A DNA stretch of 56,835 nucleotides from Oscillospiraceae bacterium (GCA_015064255.1 SVSP01000016.1:1-56835); one strand, 5' to 3'; numbered from the stretch's first letter, positions 1 to 9,400 are shown. Notes: generated by a model from the sequence alone, not told the origin. Program-made: numbers and translations.

Positions 1-349
1 GCATAAGACCTTCGATAACGCGGCAATCCTTCGGAAATTCAGAATATGCCTTTTCCCAGATTTCAAGATTTTTCTGATTTTCACCGTTTTGACAGCAAAT
101 TTTACTTTGTCGCTGATATTCACAAATCGCTTCTTCTACTCTTACTTGATCTACGCAAAGCAATTCATCAACAGTCACATCAAAATAAAAAGCGATTTTG
201 GGTAACAAAGTAATATCCGGAAAACCTTCACCTCGCTCCCACTTTCCTACAGATTGAGGTGTGATTCCGAGATGGTTGGCGAGGGCTTCTTGGGTAATAT
301 TTTTCTGCTGTCTCAACGCACGTAATTTTTCTTTCAAGTTAATTTCCAT
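1..349 (-). CDS. XRE-family HTH transcriptional regulator (3' end cut by window)
   Basis: The frame starts at ATG 349 behind the Shine-Dalgarno AAAGGTGG and runs off the left edge, leaving about 116 codons. The N-terminus reads MEINLKEKLRALRQQKNITQ, then EALANHLGITPQSVGKWERG and a FPDITLLPKIAFYF segment. This is the five-helix DNA-binding domain of Cro/C1-type repressors. After residue 70 the chain changes to a helical region (ICEYQRQSK, LEIWEKAYSEFPKDCRVIEGL) that looks like the start of a TPR-type sensing domain, common in Firmicutes regulators of this class. The perfect palindrome just downstream of its promoter suggests autoregulation; that is inference. The target and ligand cannot be read from the window. 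Confidence 0.9.
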   Translation of the reverse strand, partial: MEINLKEKLRALRQQKNITQEALANHLGITPQSVGKWERGEGFPDITLLPKIAFYFDVTVDELLCVDQVRVEEAICEYQRQSKICCQNGENQKNLEIWEKAYSEFPKDCRVIEGLM

Positions 350-375
350 AAATTCAATCCACCTTTATTTAGATT

Positions 376-389
376 GATAAGCGCTTATC
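376..389. promoter_or_regulatory. 14-bp perfect palindromic operator of the XRE gene
   Basis: GATAAGCGCTTATC is a perfect palindrome. It lies between the -10 box (398-403) and the Shine-Dalgarno of the XRE gene, so it covers roughly +2 to +15 of the transcript. Repressor binding here would block transcription. It is the likely autoregulatory site of the XRE protein. Confidence 0.65.
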
Positions 390-397
390 TTGACTAT

Positions 398-426
398 ATT
401 ATAGCAAATATTTTTTGCAATTTCAA
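398..426 (-). promoter_or_regulatory. Sigma-A promoter of the XRE regulator
   Basis: On the minus strand, -35 TTGAAA (421-426) and -10 TATAAT (398-403) are separated by exactly 17 nt. The predicted start near 391 gives a leader of about 40 nt to ATG 349. Confidence 0.75.
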
Positions 427-482
427 GAACCGCAAAGTTTATTTACGGGCGGATTTTACAACTTTTGGTTGTGCATACTAAA

Positions 483-513
483 AGCCTCGGCAAGGAAACT
501 CCCTGCCGAGGCT
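483..513 (-). terminator. Stem-loop terminator after the LamG-metallophosphatase gene
   Basis: AGCCTCGGCA (483-492) pairs with TGCCGAGGCT (504-513) in a perfect 10-bp G+C-rich stem with an 11-nt loop. Read on the minus strand it is followed by TTTT. It sits about 57 nt past the stop of the minus-strand gene at 570. The short T-tract makes it a modest intrinsic terminator. Confidence 0.6.
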
Positions 514-569
514 GTATTATATTAAAACTGTCCTTTAGCACCCGAGACTAAAGTCGTGGATTTTCTGTT

Positions 570-2996
570 TTATTTATTTCTTCTCTTTCTCGTAACAAGA
601 ACAGCCGTAATCAGCGAAACACCTATGAAAATACAAGCCACAGCAACGTATATAGGAGTCTTATCGTCTTCTTTCTCCTTGTTTTCGTCGCTTTGCTGTA
701 CGTTTCCGCCGATATCTTCGGGAGTAACGTCTGTTACGATGTCGCCTTCGTTCTTGCTTCCTACCGTTTCAATTGTCATTTCAAACTGATTTTCGGTAAG
801 GAAATACTTATCTCTTACGGTAGAATAATACTCAACCGAAACGTCCTTGCCGTCCTCCGAGAAGTAAAGCATAGCTACAAGTCCGGTAGCGCCCTGTGCC
901 GCGTCAACACCCTGCGGGTCGATAAGCATCTGTGTTACGATATTTCCGTGAACACCCTTTGTCTGTGTAACTACTACCTTATCACACGGATCGTGTCCCG
1001 AAAGAACGAGCTTGATATTTTCATACTGAGATATGAACTTATCCCACATATGGTCGCCGTTATTGCTTCCGCCTGTTGTAGCAGGAGGACAAACGTCGCC
1101 CTGGTCAAGTGTTGTTCCGTCTCTGTAAAGATAAGCGTGTGTGGTTATAATTACGTTATGCTCGGGATGCTCGGCGATTATATCACCCGCCCATTTAAGT
1201 ACAGCGTCATTTGCACCGTAATCAAGAGTAAATATAAGGTATTTAATTTCGCCCACAACAAGCTCGCGCCACGTATTTTCAAGAGTTTTTCCGTACTGAC
1301 CGTCTATAAGATCCTTATACGGAGTTGTTGCAAACGCATTGTTGAAGCTTCCCGACGAATCGTGGTTACCTCTGCAGAGGCTGTACGGAACAACGCCGTC
1401 AAGCTTTGCAATACCCGCCTTTGCGATAGTCCACTCTTTGCTCGAATTCGAGTTTGTGATATCGCCGAGACCGAGTACGAATTTTATCTTCTTGTCATCT
1501 GCGTTATCAACTATCCAATCGTATATATCAGCAAACTTATTGGGGTAACTCTCGGCAATTATCTGTGTATCGCCGACAACCGCAAAGGAATACGCATATT
1601 CCTTTGTTTCGGGAATGGAATCGAGCCAAGTCGTGTAGAGCTTGATATCGTTTCCGCCGTTTCCGAGGTCTGCTATTTTATCGGGAGTACTTCCCTCTTC
1701 TATCTTGGAGAAATCGTACGCCGCGATAAGTGCATCCTTATCTACTGCAGTTGCCTTGCTGTCAGCCTTGATCTCGTCAGCTGTACGGGCGTCCGAATAA
1801 ATGGCAAGGGATTTTATCTTACCCTTGAAATATTGTTCGTTACCCGAGCGAAGGTCGCCGCCTATTACGAACGGTTCTACGCAGGGATCCTGCGAAAGTC
1901 TTGAACTCTTGAGCGTCTGCTTAAGCTCACCGTTTACGTAACAATGAATCTTCATATTATCAATTACTATTGCAACGTGTGTCCATTCGCCTGTGTAAAG
2001 ATTGACGCTGTTAAATACGAAATTACTTATAGATCCGCTCGGCGATACCCAATAAAGTCTGGGAGCCCCGTTTGAATACACTTCAAAGTTTATACATCTT
2101 GTAGCGCTTCCGAAGTTTCCTATAATAACACCGCCGCGCTGTGAAGCTGTCATAGTTTTCGGGAAGCATACTGTTGCCTCGAATGTAGCGGGAAGCTTTT
2201 CCGTAACCTTATCCATTCTGTAAGTATCTGTTACGGGGAATTCAAATCCGCCTTTTATCTCTTCTGTTTCAAGGTAAGATTCGTTTTTGGATTTATCTGC
2301 CGAATTGGTATAGATAAGGTGGTTTTCATTTGCAGAGTAATCGCGAAGACGCTCCTTACCCGCTGCCGTCATATCATAAGAAGCAAGAAGTGCGCTGTCT
2401 TTATAATCTACTGAAGTCATATCAGCTTTTATTTTATCTTCGGTCTTACTGTCCGAATATACCGAAACAGAGTAGATCTCCGTGTTCTTAAGATACTGTA
2501 CGTTACCACTGCGGAAATCTCCGCCAATAACGAAGTTGTTCATTTTATTGGAAGGAATATCTGCAAGTGTTGCCTTTATCGTCTGCTTAAGCTCGCCGTT
2601 GATATAGCAGCGCGCCTCTGATACTGTAGTAACGATGGCAAGGTGAAGCTTTTCACCTGTTCGAAGATCAACGTTAGCAAATTCAACGGTTTTAGCATTC
2701 CAGTAGATATACGGGTTTCCGTTGTTGCGTATCTCGAAATTTATAGCCGAAAATTCAGCCGCGCCGCCGAAATTTCCGAACAGTATTCCAAGACGCGTCG
2801 AAGGAGCGTTCTTATCAACCTTTATCCAAGTTTCAAAGGTTCGGGGTGCGCTTCCCGGTGCCGACATAGTCTTATAAAGATCGTTTACCGTAAAGGTCTG
2901 CCCTTTTTCCGCAACAGTTTCGGCAAATACTGCAAAAGTATTCGCAAGCATAAGAACTACCAAAACGAGCGAAAGTATTTTTCTGAAAGTATTCAC
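570..2996 (-). CDS. Secreted, membrane-anchored protein with two LamG-like domains and a calcineurin-like phosphoesterase domain
   Basis: A GTG start at 2996 is chosen because GGAAAGG lies 8 nt before it. An ATG 21 nt upstream (3017) has no Shine-Dalgarno. The product of about 808 residues opens with a signal peptide ending near ANTFAVFA. Two similar concanavalin-like (LamG) domains follow, roughly residues 30-235 and 250-450; each has the pattern TFETWIKV/TFEATVCF, HLAIV/HVAIV, CYINGELKQT/CYVNGELKQT and FVIGGDxRSGN. A metallophosphatase domain covers about 465-710 with FAVVGDTQ, LGLGDITNSN, CRGNHDSSG, ITTHAYL and LSGHD, which are the expected metal-ligand blocks. The C-terminus has an acidic linker, a membrane helix and KRRNK, so it is probably anchored facing outward. 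LamG modules usually bind glycans; the substrate (phosphodiester or phosphomonoester on a polysaccharide or teichoic acid) is inference. Confidence 0.85.
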   Translation of the reverse strand: MNTFRKILSLVLVVLMLANTFAVFAETVAEKGQTFTVNDLYKTMSAPGSAPRTFETWIKVDKNAPSTRLGILFGNFGGAAEFSAINFEIRNNGNPYIYWNAKTVEFANVDLRTGEKLHLAIVTTVSEARCYINGELKQTIKATLADIPSNKMNNFVIGGDFRSGNVQYLKNTEIYSVSVYSDSKTEDKIKADMTSVDYKDSALLASYDMTAAGKERLRDYSANENHLIYTNSADKSKNESYLETEEIKGGFEFPVTDTYRMDKVTEKLPATFEATVCFPKTMTASQRGGVIIGNFGSATRCINFEVYSNGAPRLYWVSPSGSISNFVFNSVNLYTGEWTHVAIVIDNMKIHCYVNGELKQTLKSSRLSQDPCVEPFVIGGDLRSGNEQYFKGKIKSLAIYSDARTADEIKADSKATAVDKDALIAAYDFSKIEEGSTPDKIADLGNGGNDIKLYTTWLDSIPETKEYAYSFAVVGDTQIIAESYPNKFADIYDWIVDNADDKKIKFVLGLGDITNSNSSKEWTIAKAGIAKLDGVVPYSLCRGNHDSSGSFNNAFATTPYKDLIDGQYGKTLENTWRELVVGEIKYLIFTLDYGANDAVLKWAGDIIAEHPEHNVIITTHAYLYRDGTTLDQGDVCPPATTGGSNNGDHMWDKFISQYENIKLVLSGHDPCDKVVVTQTKGVHGNIVTQMLIDPQGVDAAQGATGLVAMLYFSEDGKDVSVEYYSTVRDKYFLTENQFEMTIETVGSKNEGDIVTDVTPEDIGGNVQQSDENKEKEDDKTPIYVAVACIFIGVSLITAVLVTRKRRNK

Positions 2997-3047
2997 GATA
3001 TTTACCTTTCCTTTCATCTTGTTTATTTATTTCGGTTACTTGCACAA

Positions 3048-3076
3048 AGTATATCACAGTGCGGTAAAGTTGTCAA
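3048..3076 (-). promoter_or_regulatory. Sigma-A promoter of the LamG-metallophosphatase gene
   Basis: Minus strand -35 TTGACA (3071-3076), 17-nt spacer, -10 TATACT (3048-3053). The transcript would start near 3041, leaving a leader of about 45 nt to the GTG start. Confidence 0.75.
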
Positions 3077-3099
3077 TATTTTTCATAAAAAATCGACTT

Positions 3100-3435
3100 T
3101 TACCATCTTTTCATATTTTTGTTGTGCTTTTCGATATAAATTTTTGCAAATTCCTCGGGAGTTACCGAGTAGCTTATCAGCACGTCGTTAAAATACATAA
3201 GCACGTCGCACATTTCTTCGACAAAATCTTTTCTGACTTCGCTGTCGTTCATAATACCGCCGTCGCCCTTTTTCTTTATTATCTGAGCCGCTTCTCCGAT
3301 CTCTGCGATCATCCAAAGCATTTTGCTCATCGCTTTTTCGGGTGAAAGACCGCCCCATTTATCCAAATATTTTTCCTGCAGTACTTTCTGCATTTCCTGC
3401 ATTTCCCGAAGTCCGAGATTTTCTGAATTATCCAT
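3100..3435 (-). CDS. MazG-like nucleotide pyrophosphohydrolase
   Basis: This 111-residue protein fits the single-domain all-alpha NTP pyrophosphohydrolase (MazG-like/dUTPase-like) fold. It shows LREMQEMQKVLQEKY, then a metal-binding helix with EIGEAAQ and a second helix with EEMCDVLMYFNDVL, the ExxE...ExxD-type Mg2+ ligands of the family. Enzymes of this kind cleave NTPs or dNTPs to the monophosphate and pyrophosphate and help clear aberrant nucleotides. Its Shine-Dalgarno AAGGAG lies inside the last codons of the upstream helicase gene and the two genes are 7 nt apart, so they are co-transcribed and probably translationally coupled. A link between nucleotide-pool cleaning and a repair helicase is plausible but inferred. 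Confidence 0.75.
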   Translation of the reverse strand: MDNSENLGLREMQEMQKVLQEKYLDKWGGLSPEKAMSKMLWMIAEIGEAAQIIKKKGDGGIMNDSEVRKDFVEEMCDVLMYFNDVLISYSVTPEEFAKIYIEKHNKNMKRW

Positions 3436-3442
3436 ATCTAAT

Positions 3443-5917
3443 TTACTCCTTCGTCATCTTAACGTAGCTTCCCATAAGCTTTTTCGTGCCTACGGTATCA
3501 AAAGCAACCTCGTAAAGCACGTCAGCGCCCATTTTCGTTGCCGAAAGTACGATTCCGCGTCCGAAAATCTTATGGCGAACGCAGTCACCTGCAGCGAACT
3601 GATCGCCGCCCTCATTAGCTTTTGTCTTTACGGTGCTTCGATCGAAGGTCTTTCTCGCCTGCGCGGTCTGAACAGCCTCGATTTCAGATGCCTTTTCGCG
3701 CATCGAAAGATTACTTTCAATAAGATGCTGAGGAATTTCCTTTACAAACTGCGACTCTGTCGAGAACTGCGTGCGTCCGAAGAGCATTCTGTTTTTCGCG
3801 TAGGTTATATAAAGCTTTTCCTTTGCTCTTGTGATAGCAACGTAGGCAAGTCTTCTCTCCTCCTCAAGCTCTGCCATATCGGTCTGTGATCGGTATCCGG
3901 GGAAAAGTCCTTCCTCCATTCCCGTGAGAAATACAACCGGGAATTCGAGACCCTTTGCGCTATGTACAGTCATAAGCACAACAGCCTGCGCGTCATCTTC
4001 AAGCTTATCAACGTCCGAAACGAGTGCAACGTCCTCCAAAAATCCGCCGAGAAGGTCGATTGCCTTCGTTTTTTCCGCTTCCTCTGAAGTGAATCTTATA
4101 CCCTGATTTTCGGCAGAGGGTTCTTCCTCTGCAAGCGGGTCGGGGGCTATATCGCCGCCAAGCATCTCGTTTGCATATTCGAGCGCGTTGGATATAAGCT
4201 CCCTTGCGTTATCACAGCGTTCAGCCTCCGCCTCTCCGCCGTCACGGAGCATCTGCAAATATCCTGTCATATCGAGCACACATTCAACAAAATCGGGGAG
4301 ATTTTTATTGTTTGCTTCCCTGCGGAGCGCTTCTATAAGATCGGAGAATGCGGTCAGCGTTTTTGCAGACTTTGAAAGTGCGGTATATTTTGCCGAGTCC
4401 TTGATTACGTCAAACATAGAACGTCCCTCTGCCGCAGCTATCTGCGCAACTGCATCTACCGTAGTTTCGCCTATCTTACGGCGCGGAACGTTTATTATAC
4501 GCATAAGTCTGATATTATCGTTCGGGTTTGAAACGAGCTGAAGATATGCAAGAATATCTTTTATTTCCTTGCGGTCATAGAATCGTGTATCGCCTACTAT
4601 GTAATATTTCACTCCTGCGCGCACAAGTGCTTTTTCAAGTGCGTTTGACTGTGCGCGTGTGCGGTAAAGCACGGCAAAATCTCCGTAAGTCTTATTATTT
4701 TTACGGCAGATAGCGTTTATCATATCCGCGACGTAATTTCCCTCTTCGTTTTGGTCATCGAGCTTTGCGAGAGTGATCTTTTCACCGCCCTCCTTGCTTG
4801 TCCAAAGCTCTTTACCCTTACGGTTCGTATTATTTGCGATGACCGCATTTGCCGCATCGAGAATAACGCTTGTCGAACGGTAATTCTGTTCAAGCTTTAT
4901 CACCTGCGCGTCTGCATAAGTTCTGTCAAAGCTCAGTATATTTTCAATAGTCGCCCCTCTGAAGCGGTAAATACTCTGGTCGTCATCGCCTACGACCATA
5001 AGGTTTCTTCTGCCGCCCGCGATAAGAGAAGCAAGCATAAACTGCGCATAGTTCGTATCCTGATACTCATCAACCGAAATATATCTGAAGCGCTTTCCGA
5101 GAAATTCTCTAACCTCCGCGCTCACAGTAAGAAGCTCGACGGTGCGCATAATAATATCGTCAAAATCGACCGCATTTGCTTCTTTAAGGCGTTTTGCGTA
5201 TTCTCTGTAAAGCTCTGCCGTGCGTCGCATACCGAAATCGCGGCTTGCATCCGCCTGAAGTGCAAATTCTTCGGGAGTAGTGAGCTTATCCTTAAGGCGT
5301 CCTATAACGTTCAGCACGTTTTTGGCGGGAAGAACCTTATCGTCGATATTTTTCTCTTTCATTACCGTGCTCATAAGCTTCAGAGAATCCGTATCGTCGT
5401 AAATCGTGAAGTTATTATCAAGACCTATCTGCGTGCCGAAGCGTCTGAGAAGTCTTACGCACACCGAGTGGAAAGTTCCCGCCCAAACCTCATTTGCCGC
5501 AGGTCCGAGCATTCTTTCAAGACGCTCCTTCATCTCGCCCGCCGCTTTTTTCGTAAATGTGATTGCAAGCACCGACCACGGAGGACAGGGCGACACCGCA
5601 CAGCCTTCAAGAACTGCCGCGATCTCCTCTTTCGGAGCGTTTATTGCTCTTTCGAGGCGCATAATATCTTCATCGGTTATCTCGCTTGCGGGTGTTTCGT
5701 GTTTATACGCGTTTCCGTATCTGATTATGTAGCCTATCCTCTCTACAAGCACGGTGGTCTTACCGCTTCCCGCGCCTGCAAGAACAAGAAGCGGCCCGTT
5801 TATAGTATAAACCGCCTCTCTCTGCTTTGAATTAAGTGAAGAATAAAGTTTATCAAAAAGCGCTCTCTTTGCCGTATTATATCTACGCTCGCGCTCAAGC
5901 TCATAAATTGTTGCCAT
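3443..5917 (-). CDS. pcrA: ATP-dependent DNA helicase PcrA/UvrD (superfamily 1A)
   Basis: A 3'-to-5' DNA helicase for nucleotide excision and mismatch repair and for replication restart. ATG 5917 is chosen because AAAGGAGA precedes it; ten further in-frame codons upstream read into a repeat. Visible motifs are Q-motif LNSKQREAV, Walker A AGAGSGKTT (residues 47-55), Ia ITFTKKAAGEM, II SVDEYQDTNY, III VGDDDQSIYRFRGA, IV EQNYRSTS, V TVHSAKGLEFPVVFL and VI YVAITRAKEKLYI. The C-terminus ends in a GDCVRHKIFGRG Tudor-like segment that in PcrA contacts RNA polymerase. At 824 residues it is longer than the usual 720-750. An extra segment of about 45 residues lies between Walker A and motif Ia (near EITDEDIMRLERA). 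It is co-transcribed with the MazG-like gene, and its leader carries the structured repeat at 5945-6176. Confidence 0.95.
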   Translation of the reverse strand: MATIYELERERRYNTAKRALFDKLYSSLNSKQREAVYTINGPLLVLAGAGSGKTTVLVERIGYIIRYGNAYKHETPASEITDEDIMRLERAINAPKEEIAAVLEGCAVSPCPPWSVLAITFTKKAAGEMKERLERMLGPAANEVWAGTFHSVCVRLLRRFGTQIGLDNNFTIYDDTDSLKLMSTVMKEKNIDDKVLPAKNVLNVIGRLKDKLTTPEEFALQADASRDFGMRRTAELYREYAKRLKEANAVDFDDIIMRTVELLTVSAEVREFLGKRFRYISVDEYQDTNYAQFMLASLIAGGRRNLMVVGDDDQSIYRFRGATIENILSFDRTYADAQVIKLEQNYRSTSVILDAANAVIANNTNRKGKELWTSKEGGEKITLAKLDDQNEEGNYVADMINAICRKNNKTYGDFAVLYRTRAQSNALEKALVRAGVKYYIVGDTRFYDRKEIKDILAYLQLVSNPNDNIRLMRIINVPRRKIGETTVDAVAQIAAAEGRSMFDVIKDSAKYTALSKSAKTLTAFSDLIEALRREANNKNLPDFVECVLDMTGYLQMLRDGGEAEAERCDNARELISNALEYANEMLGGDIAPDPLAEEEPSAENQGIRFTSEEAEKTKAIDLLGGFLEDVALVSDVDKLEDDAQAVVLMTVHSAKGLEFPVVFLTGMEEGLFPGYRSQTDMAELEEERRLAYVAITRAKEKLYITYAKNRMLFGRTQFSTESQFVKEIPQHLIESNLSMREKASEIEAVQTAQARKTFDRSTVKTKANEGGDQFAAGDCVRHKIFGRGIVLSATKMGADVLYEVAFDTVGTKKLMGSYVKMTKE

Positions 5918-5944
5918 TTTTATCTCCTTTTCTTGGGGCTTTGC

Positions 5945-6176
5945 CAAGGGCTCTGCCCTTGAAACCCGCTTAGAAACTTTTTGAAAAAAGTTTCTAAGAA
6001 TTTCAAAAACTTTACTAAAAATAAATATTATTACATCCGAAGGGTACAGTTTGCGTTTTTCGCGAAGCGAAAAATCGGACGGCTGTCCGATAGCGAAACT
6101 GCCAACCGACGCGAAGCGTCGGTTTTGCGACTGCGAAGCGTCGGTTTTGCGACTGCGAAGCGTCGGTTTTGCTCTG
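5945..6176. repeat. Structured dispersed repeat, copy 1 (hairpins A-E)
   Basis: This gene-free stretch (5918-6418) holds a mosaic of hairpins also found at 29334-29508. A: CAAGGGC-TCT-GCCCTTG (5945-5961). B: CTTAGAAACTTTTT-GA-AAAAAGTTTCTAAG (5969-5998). Closing stem CAGTTT (6047-6052) with AAACTG (6096-6101). C: TTTTTCGC-GAA-GCGAAAAA (6056-6074). D: TCGGAC-GGCT-GTCCGA (6075-6090). E: CCGACGC-GAA-GCGTCGG (6106-6122). C and D lie inside the closing stem and would make a three-way junction. The stretch is transcribed, in antisense to this reading, as the leader of the helicase mRNA. Confidence 0.8.
6111..6176. repeat. Three tandem 22-bp units at the end of repeat copy 1
   Basis: The unit GCGAAGCGTCGGTTTTGCGACT occurs at 6111-6132 and 6133-6154, and a third copy at 6155-6176 diverges in its last bases. 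Each unit repeats the GAA-triloop arm of hairpin E, so it looks like local expansion of the element. Copy 2 at 29.5 kb has a single arm. Confidence 0.85.
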
Positions 6177-6205
6177 AGAGCAATTCCGAACTTTCGTTCT
6201 TTACA

Positions 6206-6234
6206 ATTATACCAAGTATCTTCTCTTTTGTCAA
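6206..6234 (-). promoter_or_regulatory. Sigma-A promoter of the pcrA-mazG operon
   Basis: Minus strand -35 TTGACA (6229-6234), 17-nt spacer, -10 TATAAT (6206-6211), a perfect consensus. Initiation near 6199 makes a leader of about 280 nt that includes the whole structured repeat before the pcrA ATG. Confidence 0.8.
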
Positions 6235-6329
6235 GGAAAAGTACGTCGGGCGCAAAAATTTAAATTATCAAAAAACCTGTTATTTTCGCATAAAAGTTAT
6301 ATTAATTTCCCACTTATTTCCTCTTACAG

Positions 6330-6358
6330 TTGACAAACACGCTTATAAGTGATAAAAT
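6330..6358 (+). promoter_or_regulatory. Sigma-A promoter of the FIVAR surface-protein gene
   Basis: -35 TTGACA (6330-6335), 17-nt spacer, -10 TAAAAT (6353-6358). The start near 6365 leaves a leader of about 54 nt with GGAGG before ATG 6419. It is divergent from the pcrA promoter. Confidence 0.8.
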
Positions 6359-6418
6359 ATAATTGTATAATTATATTTGTTTTCATTTCAGATCTCACCC
6401 ACACGGAGGAAAATAGCT

Positions 6419-9400
6419 ATGACGGCTGTTCACCGTTTTTATTCATATTTTTTCCGCGCGACTTTGCTTATCGCAGTATCGGCACTTATCTTTTTTGCCG
6501 CGATATTTCCTTCGTTTGCAAGCACTGAAGACAGCGGAATTGATATAAAAATATCTCTTAACCAAAAAGAATACCTTACAGGCGAGAGCGTTACCATCTC
6601 TGTTTCCGTTACAAACAACACGGGTAAGGCACTGTCAGACATTTCAATAAGACCCTTTGTTCCCGACTGCTTTGATATAACGGGTGCTTCCAAGACATAT
6701 ATCGAAACTCTCGAGCCGCGGCAAACCTTCAAAACCCAGATATACGCTACCGCAAACACGGATGTGAAAGAAGCTGAAATATTGATCGAGGAAGAATCTG
6801 ACAGCACTCAAACCTATATAATAATCGGGGCTCTCTCCGCGCTTGTTTTCATATCACTTCTCGTAATATTCAAGATCAGCGAAAACAAACGAAAAAAAGT
6901 TGCGGGAACGATATCCTTTGTTTTTGCCCTTGTATTTTCGCTTGCAGTTATCGTTATACCGTCAAGCGAAGTATTTGCAAATTCTTCCGACATTATCTTA
7001 ACGGACGACATTTCCTACGAGGAAGCATCAGATATAGTAAAGCTTCTCTACCCAGATAAATATCCCAAAATAAAAGAGTATATTTCGAAAAATTCGCCAT
7101 TAACACGCGAAAAAGCCGCTGTAATATCGGCACTTATGATCTCAGGCAGATCACCTCTGCCCGAAGAATCCTCCAAAACCTTTATTGACGTATCAGACGA
7201 TGCTTTTTCAAAGCCGTACATAGAGCTTTGCATATCCAAAAAAATAATGTCCGAGATAAGTAGCGGAACATTTCTTCCGGACGAAGAGATGAACGGATAT
7301 GAATTTCTCGAATGTCTTATGCGTGCCATCGGTCTCGGTGCAAACAATGAATACGACTCATACGACAAGCTCGCTTTCGTTACGACCGACGTGCTTAATC
7401 TTCCGCATACCGACCTCTCTTATCTTATCACCGACATGACACCAACCTGCGGAGAAGCTCTTTCGGCAGCAGTAAAGCTTATGATGAATTCTTCTGCGGC
7501 TTACTCGGAAAGAGGAACATACGATTTTTCCGCGCCCTCGCTTATATCATATTTTGAGGGAATTACAGAAAACAAAGCAATTTTCACAGACACAGGATAC
7601 GTTTTCCTTGCAGAAGACGGACGCAAGATAGAGATAAAAAAATCAAAGCTCGCAGGCGATTTCTATACAGCAATTTACTTTAACGGCGAAGCCGTTGCAC
7701 TCACGCCCGACCGATTTACGCAAAGCAAAGACGTAATTTCTCTTATAGCCGGCGGAAAAAACGTATTTTTGGGAGCTTCCGCAGAATATTCCCACCGCCC
7801 TATAAAGACGTTCTATTCTGCTCTTACGGGAAGACTTCATTCGGAAAACGAGATATTTACGTCTGACAATCTCCACTACGTTGCAAGCCCCTCTTCATTT
7901 AACGAAACCGTTTATATCATTGATTCCGATATGACGGAAAGAGAAAATATAGACTTCACAAAGCAGCTTGTTTTTATTGCTTCATTTGACTCGCGCTCGC
8001 TGACCTATTCGATAAACAAAATAGCTTTTACTTATCAGCAGAGCACCGCCGAAAAAGCAAATTACGACAGCTATAACGCCACTCTCGCATCCGCGAAGAG
8101 CATTTCAAACGGAAATAAAACCTATCTGCAATCGGCGTTCGATTCATTTTACGCTAAGATAAATGAAATAGATTCTTTACTTAAAAAGGATCTTATTGAC
8201 ACGAAATACAACCGAAAAGCAATCTCCGTATCGGAAAATGCAATAGAAAACGCGGTAAAAGAGCTTGAAAACAACAAAATCGTTTCTTACACCGCGCTTG
8301 ACGAGCAAATAAATATTGCAAAGAAACTGATGACTTCCGAAGGCGAATACACCGAGGAAAGCTTCGCGTTTTTGAAAGACTCGTACACCGCGGCAATATC
8401 CATCCCGCGTGAGCTTTTTGACACCGCCAAAAACAGAGCCACCGTGGATTTTTGGGAATCAAGGCTTGCCGACGCTATGGGGGCACTTGAACTTAGCAAG
8501 TACTGTAATTATACCAAGTATTATGCCGCACTTGCAAGTGCAAAAGCCGTAAGCAACGATACGGGTAAATATCCTGCATCGCTCTTCTCAAGTTTCCAGA
8601 AGAAGATAAAAAATATAGACAACGGTCTTAAAAAGAATCTCGAGAGAAATGAAAGCAATCAAGCCAAGATAGACAAAGCCTTCGAATCTCTCCTTAAGGC
8701 CATATCCGACCTCAACTACAACATTCCGTGCGATTATACAAAGCTTGACGCTGCAATCGAAGTCGCACTTACTTATGAAAATCCCGATTTCCGATGGACA
8801 GCTCAGACCTTCTCTGCGCTGCAGGACGCCCTGAAAGCCGCACAGAACGTGGAAAGAAATATGAAGGTCGGTTACGGAACAACAAATCAGGATACGATAG
8901 ACGCAGCCGCTACATACCTCACAGCTTCTATTAAAAACCTCAAAAAGAACAAGCTTTGTGATTACTCTAAGTACAATAAGGCTCTCAGCGAAGCAAATGC
9001 CATCACAAACGTCGAGGAACTTTACGCAGACGAAATATACAGATTCTTCAAGGAAACGCTGGAAGCGATCGATGCAGAGCTTCCAAAAAATCTCTACCGC
9101 GCAGACGAAACAAACGCACTTATCGCAAACGCGGTTTCCGCTATAGCAAGAGCTATCGAGCTTCTTAAAGAACCCGCAAACTGCGACTACGCGGAGCTTG
9201 ACAAGGCGATAGAACTTGCCGAAGAGGTTCTCAAAAACGGCAAAGAATACACCTCAGAGTCGCTCAAGGCACTTACAGACGCACTCGACATCGCCAAAGC
9301 TATCGAAAGAGAGCTTTTGGCAGATGCGCTCGACAAACGGCAGTCTATGATAAACAAAGCGGCAGAGGATATAAACAAGGCGATAGAGGCACTTGCAGAG

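Noticed and set aside
5918-5947. Ten extra N-terminal codons on PcrA
   Set aside because: They are coded by the edge of the dispersed repeat and lack a ribosome site, while AAAGGAGA precedes ATG 5917.
6111-6176. Short tandem repeats as a CRISPR array
   Set aside because: The units are contiguous with no spacers of constant length, and no cas genes are nearby. They are an expansion of one hairpin arm.
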